Positions 16,978-24,841 of a DNA stretch of 37,514 bases are shown piece after piece. The DNA comes from Bacilli bacterium. GTDB taxonomy: Bacteria; Bacillota_I; Bacilli_A; RF39; UBA660. Location of the stretch: contig JAGALD010000036.1 in assembly GCA_017625395.1 (NCBI GenBank), forward strand, positions 1-37,514, given 5' to 3'. The translations under genes and the position numbers were made by a program. The notes below the pieces were generated by a model. That model ran no database searches. It saw only the letters and a list, made by a program, of their open reading frames with translations, and was not told the DNA's origin. Numbering within the stretch: position 1 is the stretch's first letter; every line of letters starts with the position of its first letter.

Positions 16978-17000
16978 GAAGTAATGTTACTTCTTTTTCT
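16976..17000 (+). terminator. Intrinsic terminator after the orphan basic gene
   Basis: The 8-bp stem AAGAAGTA / TACTTCTT with loop ATGT leads into TTCTTTTTCT. The stem starts within the stop codon. Confidence 0.75.
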
Positions 17001-17012
17001 TTTGTTTATAAA

Positions 17013-17041
17013 TTTACATATTTAAACAGAAATGCTATAAT
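17013..17041 (+). promoter_or_regulatory. Vegetative promoter of the comN-rel unit
   Basis: TTTACA (17013-17018), 17 bases, then TATAAT (17036-17041) with TGC in front. The first start codon follows at 17070, after a GAGGTAA ribosome-binding site. Confidence 0.85.
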
Positions 17042-17069
17042 GTAGTTATGTTAAAGTGAGGTAATTTAT

Positions 17070-17354
17070 ATGGATTTAGAAATAAAAAGTTCACTTGATT
17101 TATATAAAAGACTTTCCCCAGCTATGAGCTGCAAGGAAAGAGAGCTTAAAAGAAATAATATTGATTATATAAAAAAAGAAGATGTTTGGAATTATCTTAT
17201 GAAAAATAAATGGAAAAACGCTAAAGGATTGACACTCGATGTGATGGTTGATGACATATTAAATGTTGATAATAAAGAATTAGATAGATATGTTAAAGAT
17301 AAAATAAAATTAATGGAAGAAAAAATAGAACAAGAAGAAATAGAACTTCTATAA
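17070..17354 (+). CDS. ComN-like post-transcriptional regulator
   Basis: A 94-aa acidic helical protein. Its pattern, KKEDVWNYLMKNKWKN followed by MVDDILNVDNKELDRYV, matches the small post-transcriptional regulator family that includes Bacillus ComN, which stabilises or localises comE mRNA and binds DivIVA. In Bacillus comN lies a few genes upstream of relA, so finding it 11 bases before rel agrees with this identity. No comE gene is present in the window. I give no symbol because recognition rests on one short motif block plus neighbourhood. Confidence 0.6.
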   Translation: MDLEIKSSLDLYKRLSPAMSCKERELKRNNIDYIKKEDVWNYLMKNKWKNAKGLTLDVMVDDILNVDNKELDRYVKDKIKLMEEKIEQEEIELL

Positions 17355-17365
17355 GAGGTATGCTT

Positions 17366-19510
17366 ATGACAAAAGATTATAATAATTATACAATTGAAGA
17401 TTTAGTAAAAAAAGCAAGTACTTATATTGAAAAAGAAGAAGAACTAGAAAAAATAAGAAATGCATATAAATTTGCTGAAGAAAAACATATGGGACAATAT
17501 AGAGCAAGTGGAGAAGCATATATTTACCATCCACTATGTACTGCTATAATTTTAACTACTGTCAATGCGGATTGTGATACCATATGTGCAGGACTCTTGC
17601 ATGATGTTATTGAAGATTGTGATGTTAGTAAAAAAGAACTTGAAGAATTATTTGGAAAAGATATTGCAAAGCTAGTAGATGGAGTTTCAAAAATTAGTAA
17701 AATGCATTTTTCAACTGAAAATGAAGCATTAGTAGAGTATTATAAGAAAATTATAGTAGGAATGAGTGAAGATGTTAGAGTTATAATTATAAAATTAGCT
17801 GATAGATTACATAATATGCGAACACTTTGGGCTCTTCCTCAAGATAGACAAAAAGTTAAAGCTAAAGAAGTTTTAGAAATCTTAGCACCAATTGCACATC
17901 ACTTAGGTATTCATAAAATAAAAAGTGAGCTTGAAGACTTGTCACTTAGATATTTAAAACCAGATGTATTCTATGATATAGCTGAAAAACTTAATACAAC
18001 TAAATTAGAACGTGATAATGCTGTAGCAGAAATGATAAAAACAGTTAGTGACATGCTAATGGAACATAACATTAAGTTTGAAATCAAAGGAAGAAGTAAA
18101 AGCATTTACAGTATCTACAAAAAAATGGAAGGTGGTAAAAAATTCAGTGAATTATATGACCTTCTTGCAATTAGAATATTGGTTGAAACAGAGCAAGAAT
18201 GCTATACAGTTTTAGGTATCATTCATTCAAAATTTAGACCAATTCCAAAAAGATTTAAAGACTATGTTGCAATGCCAAAAGTAAATGGATATCAATCACT
18301 TCATACAACTATATTTGGTATAGAAGGATTTTTATTTGAAGTACAAATAAGAACAAACGCAATGGATGAAATTGCAGAAAATGGAGTAGCAGCACATTGG
18401 GCATATAAAGAAAAGAAAAGTCTAAATGGGCAAAACCAAAATGTTACCGAAGCAAAACTACAATTCTTTAAATCTATTATGGAACTAGATGAAGAAAAAT
18501 TAAGTAGCGAAGAATTTGTAAATAGTGTTAAAGATGAAATTCTTAATAACAATATATATGTATTTACTCCTAAAGGAGATATCTTTGAGCTTCCAAAAGG
18601 AGCAACGCCAATTGATTTTGCATATAAAATTCATACTGCAGTAGGAGATACTATGGTAGGAGCAATTGTAAATAATAATATTGTATCTCTAAACTATGAA
18701 TTGAAAGATAATGATATAGTAAAAATTATCACCAATAGAAATTCAACTCCATCAAAAGAATGGTTAACAATTGCTAAAACAACACAAGCAAAAAGTAAAA
18801 TTAAAAATTTCTTTGGAAAAAATGAAAAAGATGTTTATATTGAACGCGGTAGAGAAAGTATAGAAAAAGAATTAAGAAAGAAAAAACAGGCATTTAATGA
18901 ATTCTTTAATGATGAAAATATTGAAATTATATTAAAAGAAACTAAAGTATCTGATTTAGATGAATTATTCTTATCTATTGGAAATAACAAATTTAGTCCA
19001 AACTATATAACAAGTCTAATTACTAAAAAAGACCAACCGATAGAAGTAAAACTTAAAGCACCACCTAAAAATACAGATGCAGATATAATTGTAGAAGGTA
19101 TTGATAAGATTAAAGTAAATGTTGCAAATTGTTGTAATCCATTACCAGGAGATGATATAATCGGATATATTACAAAAGGAAATGGAATAAGTGTTCATAG
19201 GAATAATTGTGCTAATTTAGAATATTTAGATAATAGAATGGTTAGTGTTAAATGGAATGAAGAAATTAAATCAAAATATTTAACAACTATAATTATTTAT
19301 TTGAAAGAGTACGACAAAGCAATGTTAGAAATAATGCAAAAAGCAAGTGTTAGTAATATATCAATAGACAATATGAAAACTCTTAGTAAGACAGATACAT
19401 TTATGTATGAAATAGATTTATGGGTTAAGAGCCTAGACCATTTAAATAATTTTATTAGAGACTTATCTAGTCTAAAATATGTATATGATGTAACGAGGGT
19501 AATGAAATGA
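17366..19510 (+). CDS. rel: Bifunctional (p)ppGpp synthase/hydrolase Rel
   Basis: A 714-aa stringent-response enzyme. In order: an HD hydrolase domain with HDVIED (His79, Asp80, Glu83, Asp84); a synthetase domain with RFKDYVAMPKVNGYQSLHT (Arg296 onward) and AAHWAYKEK; a TGS domain (IYVFTPKGDIFELPKGATPI); a Cys-rich zinc-finger-like part (VANCCNPLPGDD, then HRNNC); and a C-terminal ACT domain. RFKD rather than an EXDD-type motif fits the bifunctional class. ATG 17366 was chosen over ATG 17360 because the AGAGG ribosome-binding site ends at 17358, one base from 17360 but seven from 17366. Its TGA stop overlaps the dtd start (ATGA). Confidence 0.96.
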   Translation: MTKDYNNYTIEDLVKKASTYIEKEEELEKIRNAYKFAEEKHMGQYRASGEAYIYHPLCTAIILTTVNADCDTICAGLLHDVIEDCDVSKKELEELFGKDIAKLVDGVSKISKMHFSTENEALVEYYKKIIVGMSEDVRVIIIKLADRLHNMRTLWALPQDRQKVKAKEVLEILAPIAHHLGIHKIKSELEDLSLRYLKPDVFYDIAEKLNTTKLERDNAVAEMIKTVSDMLMEHNIKFEIKGRSKSIYSIYKKMEGGKKFSELYDLLAIRILVETEQECYTVLGIIHSKFRPIPKRFKDYVAMPKVNGYQSLHTTIFGIEGFLFEVQIRTNAMDEIAENGVAAHWAYKEKKSLNGQNQNVTEAKLQFFKSIMELDEEKLSSEEFVNSVKDEILNNNIYVFTPKGDIFELPKGATPIDFAYKIHTAVGDTMVGAIVNNNIVSLNYELKDNDIVKIITNRNSTPSKEWLTIAKTTQAKSKIKNFFGKNEKDVYIERGRESIEKELRKKKQAFNEFFNDENIEIILKETKVSDLDELFLSIGNNKFSPNYITSLITKKDQPIEVKLKAPPKNTDADIIVEGIDKIKVNVANCCNPLPGDDIIGYITKGNGISVHRNNCANLEYLDNRMVSVKWNEEIKSKYLTTIIIYLKEYDKAMLEIMQKASVSNISIDNMKTLSKTDTFMYEIDLWVKSLDHLNNFIRDLSSLKYVYDVTRVMK

Positions 19511-19941
19511 AAATAGTAGCACAAAGAGTTATAAAATCCAAAGTAGAGGTATCAAATAAAGTAGTAGGGGAAATTGAACATGGACTAATGTTGCTTGTTT
19601 CTTTTACTCATACTGATACCGAAGAAAATATTGATTATATGGTAAAAAAAGTTTTAGGACTTAGAATATTTGATGATGAGTCTGGAGTAATGAATCGATC
19701 AGTATTAGATGTGGGTGGAAGCATATTATCCATTTCTCAGTTTACTCTATATGCAGATACTAAAAAAGGAAATAGACCAAGTTATATAAATGCATTAAGT
19801 GGTGACAAAGCCACTGTATTATATGATAAGTTTAATGAAAAACTTAGACAATTTATAAAAGTAGAAACAGGAATATTTGGAAGTGAAATGAAAGTATCAC
19901 TAATAAATGATGGTCCAGTTACTATTATATTAGAAAAATAG
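19507..19941 (+). CDS. dtd: D-aminoacyl-tRNA deacylase Dtd
   Basis: A 144-aa enzyme that hydrolyses D-amino acids from mischarged tRNA. The two signature motifs are SQFTLYAD near residue 78 (catalytic Ser/Thr region) and NDGPVTI near the C-terminus with the cross-subunit Gly-Pro. MKIVAQRV at the start is also typical. Length is normal. It overlaps rel by 4 bases, and rel-dtd order is conserved in Bacillus. Confidence 0.95.
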   Translation: MKIVAQRVIKSKVEVSNKVVGEIEHGLMLLVSFTHTDTEENIDYMVKKVLGLRIFDDESGVMNRSVLDVGGSILSISQFTLYADTKKGNRPSYINALSGDKATVLYDKFNEKLRQFIKVETGIFGSEMKVSLINDGPVTIILEK

Positions 19942-19949
19942 GAGGTTTT

Positions 19950-21041
19950 ATGTTTAAAGATAAGTTAAATTATAAGCTGTTAAATACTTTGATTTTAGCA
20001 GCAATTGCGTATTTAGGACTTATTACAATGGATTATTGGGGAGGTGTTATTTCAAAAGTATTCTCAATATTGCTTCCATTCTTAATATCATTTGGAATTG
20101 CATATTCACTTTACCCATTAGTTCGAAAGTTAAGAAAGAAGGGGCTGGGAAATAAACTCTCAGTTACGATTGTCTCAGTAAGTGTTATTTTTATAATAGT
20201 TGGTCTTATTGCAATTACAATACCAGTAGTATATGATCAGCTATTACTATTATCAAAAAATATAGGAGAAGTAATTGCAGACATATCCACAAAATTTGAA
20301 ATTAATCTTGGTGATTTTCAAACAACAATTAATGGACTATTAGATACCTTGATTAAATCAGTAGGAAAATTTGTCTCAGATGGAACATTTGAATTTGTAG
20401 GAAAGTCAGTAGATTTTGTTACGAATACAATAATTATAGTAATTGTTTCTATTTATTTCCTTGCAGATATGGAATCAATTAGAAAAGAAGTTAAAAGATT
20501 TTTAACAAGACCTAAAAGTAAAAGCAAAACATATAATTATGTAAGAATTCTTGATAAAGAATTAGCTCAATATTTAAATGGACTTGCAATATTTATATGT
20601 ATTCAATTTATAGAATACTCACTTATATTTAGAATAATAGGACATCCAAACTGGCTACTTCTAGGAATACTAGCAGCATTAACAACTGTAATACCTTATT
20701 TTGGAGGATTAATCACAAATATAATTGCAGTTATTCTTGCATCAGTTGTATCAACACCATTATTCATTGCAACTCTTGTCGTATGTTTAATTTTCCCAAA
20801 TATTGATGGTTATATTATTTCACCTAAAGTTTATGGTAAAACAAATAATGTTGATCCAGTATGGAGTATATTTGCAGTAATAGCAGGTGGATCGTTATTT
20901 GGAATTGTAGGAATTATGATTTCACTACCACTATATATAGCAATTAACTGCACATTCAAATTTTATAAAGAAGATATATATGACAAGATAGAAGATATAA
21001 AAGAAGAAAGAGAACAGCGAGAAATTGAAATAAGAAAATAA
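19950..21041 (+). CDS. AI-2E/PerM family membrane permease
   Basis: A 363-aa polytopic membrane protein of the AI-2E transporter (PerM) family. About seven or eight hydrophobic segments are visible, including two near the N-terminus (starting about residues 10 and 33). The loop between residues about 90 and 145 is amphipathic, as usual in the family. The C-terminal half carries the family block PYFGGLITNIIAVILA and the ISPKVYG segment, followed by GGSLFGIVGIMISLPL. Members export signalling or other small solutes; the substrate is not known. A strong AGGAGG ribosome-binding site lies in the 8-base gap after dtd. It is the last gene of the comN-rel-dtd unit. Confidence 0.88.
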   Translation: MFKDKLNYKLLNTLILAAIAYLGLITMDYWGGVISKVFSILLPFLISFGIAYSLYPLVRKLRKKGLGNKLSVTIVSVSVIFIIVGLIAITIPVVYDQLLLLSKNIGEVIADISTKFEINLGDFQTTINGLLDTLIKSVGKFVSDGTFEFVGKSVDFVTNTIIIVIVSIYFLADMESIRKEVKRFLTRPKSKSKTYNYVRILDKELAQYLNGLAIFICIQFIEYSLIFRIIGHPNWLLLGILAALTTVIPYFGGLITNIIAVILASVVSTPLFIATLVVCLIFPNIDGYIISPKVYGKTNNVDPVWSIFAVIAGGSLFGIVGIMISLPLYIAINCTFKFYKEDIYDKIEDIKEEREQREIEIRK

Positions 21042-21072
21042 AAAAACAAAAGCATTTAGGCTTTTGTTTTTT
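21041..21072. terminator. Bidirectional intrinsic terminator
   Basis: The stem ACAAAAGC / GCTTTTGT is flanked by A runs on one side and T runs on the other, so it works in both directions for the convergent permease (plus) and transglutaminase (minus) genes. Confidence 0.85.
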
Positions 21073-21978
21073 TTATGCTAACTCTCTAAAAATAGTATCA
21101 TCAAATCTATGTTGACTATCATTAATTTCTTTTAATTTTTCTGTGGTTATTAAGAAATATGTATCATCAAGAACTTCTTCTCCAGAACTAAGTATAGGAT
21201 CATCCCAAGTTAAATCTAAATGATACCACTTGCCATCTAAATAAACAGCATTCCATACATGATTTTCACTTGCAACTTTATAATTTGGTATATTATAATA
21301 ATTTAAAAATAATGCCATAGCATCAGCATAACCACTACATATACCATATCCTTCGAATAAAACACCATAAGCAGTATTAGAAGCATATGTTATGATATTA
21401 TGATCAGTTCTATCTTTATCATATTTAGTAGAATTTATTATGTAATCATGTATTATTTTAATAATTTCTCTTTTATCAGATTTATTTTTTAATTTATCAT
21501 CCACAATCTGTTTTATTTTTTCATTAATTTCAACAATTTCTAAATCAGTATAGGTTTTAATAATACTTAATCTAACTCTTCCAAAAGAATCATATGACGT
21601 TTCAACTGTATCAAAACTATTAAAAGGATGAACAAACCCATTAATATTAGATAAATCATCTTGATTATTTGCAACGTCTATCACATCTTGCATACAATTT
21701 GTATATTCTTTAGGACAATAAAATTCAAAATTAGAAACACCACTATTAATAATTGTATAGTATAAGTCTAATAAGTCATCTTTATCTTTTATATCAAATT
21801 CATCAACGTTTTTTACAAATTCAAAATTATAATTTAAATAATATGAATTTTTATATTCTAAACTAACCTCTGAATTATCTATTACTTTAGCTACTAAAAA
21901 ACCAATTATTTCGTCTCTATAGGTATATGTTGCAAGTAAAACTCCAACAAGAAAAACAAGAGTAGTAAGCTTTTTCAT
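21073..21978 (-). CDS. Exported transglutaminase-like protein
   Basis: A 301-aa protein with an N-terminal hydrophobic segment (about residues 3-19), so anchored or secreted. The C-terminal third is a transglutaminase-like (papain-fold) domain with the catalytic triad Cys214 in GYGICSGYADAM, His240 in ENHVWNAV and Asp255 in YHLDLTWDD. Such domains act as cysteine proteases or crosslink proteins; here the target is unknown. Residues 40-150 resemble no family I know. The AGGTGAT ribosome-binding site is good. It lies downstream of rpsT on the same strand but behind a terminator, so is probably separately expressed. Confidence 0.85.
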   Translation of the reverse strand: MKKLTTLVFLVGVLLATYTYRDEIIGFLVAKVIDNSEVSLEYKNSYYLNYNFEFVKNVDEFDIKDKDDLLDLYYTIINSGVSNFEFYCPKEYTNCMQDVIDVANNQDDLSNINGFVHPFNSFDTVETSYDSFGRVRLSIIKTYTDLEIVEINEKIKQIVDDKLKNKSDKREIIKIIHDYIINSTKYDKDRTDHNIITYASNTAYGVLFEGYGICSGYADAMALFLNYYNIPNYKVASENHVWNAVYLDGKWYHLDLTWDDPILSSGEEVLDDTYFLITTEKLKEINDSQHRFDDTIFRELA

Positions 21979-22061
21979 TCTATCACCTATAATTATTTTA
22001 ACACAAAAACAAATATTTAATAGTAAAATAGAAAAAATATATTTTTAACATGTAAAATAGC

Positions 22062-22096
22062 AAAAAAAAAGAAACTAATTATTGCATATTGTTTCT
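22062..22096 (-). terminator. Terminator overlapping the end of rpsT
   Basis: On the minus strand the arm AGAAAC lies inside the last codons of rpsT and pairs with GTTTCT, followed by a T run of about nine. The loop holds the stop codon. Confidence 0.7.
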
Positions 22097-22342
22097 CATT
22101 TTTGTTAATCTTGATTTTTCTCTTGCAGCTTTATTTTCATGAATTAATCCGCTAGATGCTGCTTTATCGATATTTTTAACAGCTACATTTAATTTTTCAG
22201 TTGCAGCTTCTTTATTACCAGTTTCAACTTCTTTAATAAACTTTTTGATAGAAGTCTTTGTTCTTGTAGTAATTACATTGTTATTTTCAGCTTTTTTAGC
22301 ACTAGTTATAACTCTTTTTTTAGCACTTTTGATATTTGGCAT
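22079..22342 (-). CDS. rpsT: Ribosomal protein S20
   Basis: An 87-aa very basic helical protein of the small ribosomal subunit that binds 16S rRNA. It begins MPNIKSAKKRV and has the family blocks TRTKTSIKKFIKEVE, and AASSGLIHENKAAREKSRL near the C-terminus. GAGGTG precedes the start. It is transcribed away from gpr, as in Bacillus where rpsT is divergent from gpr-spoIIP. Confidence 0.95.
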   Translation of the reverse strand: MPNIKSAKKRVITSAKKAENNNVITTRTKTSIKKFIKEVETGNKEAATEKLNVAVKNIDKAASSGLIHENKAAREKSRLTKMRNNMQ

Positions 22343-22442
22343 GTTTTCACCTCACTTTTGAACTACATATATATTAGCAAAAAAAGAAAAAAAAAGCAAA
22401 TAAAAGTTTAATTATTTGGAAAAATATATAATAGGTGATATT

Positions 22443-23486
22443 ATGGGACATGAAATTGACTTATCATATTTTGATATTCGTTGTGATTTAATAAGCGATA
22501 CTTTAGAAAATAAAAAAATAAAAGAAATAAAAATTAAAAAGAAAAATCATAAAAGTATAAAAATAGAAGAAGTAGTAATTAATTCGTCTGTTTCCAAAGA
22601 AATTAATAAAAAACCAGGTATATATACCACAATATATTTTGAAGACATAACAGATTATTCAAATAGAAATGAAGTAATTAACGTGTTATCTAATGAACTA
22701 AAAAAAATATTAAAAAGAAAAAAATTAATAAATAAAAAAGTACTAGTAGTTGGTTTAGGAAACAGCTTATCAACACCTGATGCACTTGGACCAAAAACTA
22801 TAGAAAATATTATAGTAACAAGACATTTATTTAATTTAAAAGAAGTGGATGTCGAAGAGGGATTTTCTAATGTTTCTGTCTTTACACCTGGGGTATACGC
22901 ATCAACTGGAATTGAAAGTTTTGATTCCTTAAAAGGAATTATAAATGAAACCCATCCTGACTATATTATAGTAATTGATTCACTAGCAGCATCAAGTATA
23001 GAAAAAATAAATAAAATAATTCAAATTACAGACTCTGGAATAGAACCTGGTAGTGGAATAGGTAACAATAGAAAAGAAATATCGTTAAACTCATTAAACA
23101 TACCGGTAATTGCAATTGGAATTCCAACAGTAGTAGATGCCGCAACTATAGTTAAAGATACAATAAATTTTTTAATAGAAAAAATTAGTTACAACATAGT
23201 AAATCTTAATAATCCTAAAGAAAAATTAATTAATCCAAATTTAATTAATTATTTAAACAATGGATATAATTTAGATAAAGAAGAAAAAAAGAAATACTTA
23301 GGACTTTTAGGCGATCTTGATGATGAAGAAATAAAATCATTGTTTTTAGAAGTTCTTAGTCCAATTGGATATAATTTTATGGTTACTCCCAAAGAAGTTG
23401 ATTTCTTAATAGATAAATTATCAATAATACTATCAAAATCTATTAATAAGGTTTTACATAGTAATTTAAATATAAATAATAATTAA
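22443..23486 (+). CDS. gpr: Germination protease Gpr
   Basis: A 347-aa peptidase that degrades small acid-soluble spore proteins when a spore germinates. Conserved blocks are GLGNSLSTPDALGP, TRHLFNL, FTPGVYASTGIES, IDSLAASSIEKIN, the ISDSGI-like ITDSGIEPGSGIGNNRKEI and AIGIPTVVDAATIVKDT. The ATG at 22443 is preferred to a TTG at 22416 because AGGTGAT lies 5 bases before it and the protein then starts MGHEIDLSYFDIRCDL, matching the family N-terminus. Gpr is made as a zymogen; a short pro-piece before the IRCDL region is expected but its exact cut cannot be read. No SASP gene is in the window. Confidence 0.95.
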   Translation: MGHEIDLSYFDIRCDLISDTLENKKIKEIKIKKKNHKSIKIEEVVINSSVSKEINKKPGIYTTIYFEDITDYSNRNEVINVLSNELKKILKRKKLINKKVLVVGLGNSLSTPDALGPKTIENIIVTRHLFNLKEVDVEEGFSNVSVFTPGVYASTGIESFDSLKGIINETHPDYIIVIDSLAASSIEKINKIIQITDSGIEPGSGIGNNRKEISLNSLNIPVIAIGIPTVVDAATIVKDTINFLIEKISYNIVNLNNPKEKLINPNLINYLNNGYNLDKEEKKKYLGLLGDLDDEEIKSLFLEVLSPIGYNFMVTPKEVDFLIDKLSIILSKSINKVLHSNLNINNN

Positions 23487-23548
23487 AACATCTTTATATG
23501 ACAAAATATTACACTAGATATTAATATAATTTATTTGACGGTGATAAT

Positions 23549-24475
23549 ATGAAAAAAGTTATAATAAAGATTTTTTTTCTATCTACAATCTTAATTGTTA
23601 GTTTTATTTATACTATTAAATGGCTAGATAAAATTAATATAAATTTAGACTCAAATACTCTAGATATTTTAATAGCAAATTCAAATAATAAAAATAAAGA
23701 GAATTTAATTATTAATACGATTGTTCAATCAATTACTAAAAACGATTATTTGAATCCAGTAACAATTATGTTAAATAAATACAAATCATCAAATAAAGTC
23801 TTAACTACTAATAAAAATGAAATAGAAGTAATAAAACCAATAAAACCAATAAAAGAAGAACCAACAGTATATATATATAACACTCATCAAACTGAAAAAT
23901 ACAGTGTAAACAAAGAAATAAATATAGCTTTATCAGTATTAGATGCTAGTTACATATTACAACAAGAACTAAAAAAATATAATATAAGTTCTATTGTAGA
24001 AAATGGAAGCATAAAAGATATATTAGATACAAATAATTGGAAATATGCTAGTAGTTATAAAGTTTCAAGAATGTATTTGGAAAAAGCTAAGAAAAATAAC
24101 CCTACACTTAATTATTTTATTGATTTGCATAGAGATTCTGCTAATAAAAAAGTAACTACCATTACGATTAATGGAAAAGAGTATGCTAGAACCATGTTTT
24201 TGCTAGGATTAGAAAATACTAATTACAAGCAAAATGAACAATTATTAAATAAACTAGAATCATGGCTTGATAAGAATTATCCAGGAATAAGTAGAGGAAT
24301 ATATAAAAAGGGAGGTCCTGGTGTAAACGGCATATATAATCAAGATTTCTCAAAAAATACTATTTTAATAGAAGTAGGTGGAGTAGATAATACTAAAGAA
24401 GAAGTAGCTAACACAATTGAAGTAATTGCCCAAATGTTAAATGAATGTATAGGAGATCAAAAGAATGCTGAATAA
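23549..24475 (+). CDS. spoIIP: Stage II sporulation protein P, peptidoglycan amidase
   Basis: A 308-aa membrane-anchored N-acetylmuramoyl-L-alanine amidase/endopeptidase that works with SpoIID and SpoIIM during engulfment. An N-terminal membrane segment (about residues 6-24) is followed by a low-complexity Lys/Asn region and the catalytic domain. Zinc ligands and catalytic residues are His113 in YNTHQTEKY, His194 in DLHRD and Glu275 in LIEVGGVDN. It is somewhat shorter than the roughly 400-residue Bacillus protein, with less linker. It lies 62 bases downstream of gpr as in Bacillus. A possible promoter or processing signal in the gap is unclear. The next gene overlaps by 11 bases. Confidence 0.94.
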   Translation: MKKVIIKIFFLSTILIVSFIYTIKWLDKININLDSNTLDILIANSNNKNKENLIINTIVQSITKNDYLNPVTIMLNKYKSSNKVLTTNKNEIEVIKPIKPIKEEPTVYIYNTHQTEKYSVNKEINIALSVLDASYILQQELKKYNISSIVENGSIKDILDTNNWKYASSYKVSRMYLEKAKKNNPTLNYFIDLHRDSANKKVTTITINGKEYARTMFLLGLENTNYKQNEQLLNKLESWLDKNYPGISRGIYKKGGPGVNGIYNQDFSKNTILIEVGGVDNTKEEVANTIEVIAQMLNECIGDQKNAE

Positions 24476-24785
24476 AAAAAATATATGTAAGTTTATTTTT
24501 TCAACATTATTAATTTTTTTCTTATTTTTATATTTTGCAAGTAACTCAGGTTTTTATGAATACAAACTTAATGAAAAAAAGACCCTTACAGAAGAAAAAA
24601 TTAAAGAATTTGAACAAGATATCAATAGTGGTAAAGAAATAGATATAAATAACTATATAGATGATACTAATAAAAGTTATGATAATATTTTTACAAATAC
24701 AAGTAGAGATATATCTACTTACATAAATAAAGGCTTTGAAAAAATAATTAAATATTTATTTAAGTATATAGATTCATCATTGTAA
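24465..24785 (+). CDS. Small membrane protein at the yqxA position
   Basis: A 106-aa protein with one N-terminal membrane segment (about residues 8-26) and an acidic helical outer part ending in a short amphipathic helix (GFEKIIKYLFKYI). It overlaps spoIIP by 11 bases. In Bacillus gpr-spoIIP is followed by yqxA, which encodes a protein of similar size and layout, so it may be a positional equivalent; sequence similarity is too weak to assign it. Its ribosome-binding site (GGAGATC) lies within spoIIP. Function is unknown, with sporulation inferred only from context. Confidence 0.7.
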   Translation: MLNKKNICKFIFSTLLIFFLFLYFASNSGFYEYKLNEKKTLTEEKIKEFEQDINSGKEIDINNYIDDTNKSYDNIFTNTSRDISTYINKGFEKIIKYLFKYIDSSL

Positions 24786-24786
24786 T

Positions 24787-24815
24787 TTGACTATAAATTT
24801 AATAAATGGTATTAT
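24787..24815 (+). promoter_or_regulatory. Vegetative promoter of the activase-like gene
   Basis: TTGACT (24787-24792), 17 bases, then TATTAT (24810-24815) with TGG in front. It lies over the alternative ATG at 24806, which supports the later start at 24842. Confidence 0.8.
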
Positions 24816-24841
24816 TTCTTTTAAAGGACGGTTTTTATTAT

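Noticed and set aside
11690-19512. Possible Mycoplasma-type code with TGA as Trp
   Set aside because: murG, the CPBP gene and rel end at TGA exactly where the proteins should end, and Trp residues in recognised motifs use TGG.
23498-23532. Possible SigE-type or SigA promoter before spoIIP
   Set aside because: ATGACA to TATAAT spacing is 21 bases, and the alternative ATATT-N14-TATAATTT matches SigE at only five of eight -10 positions, which is weak in such AT-rich DNA.
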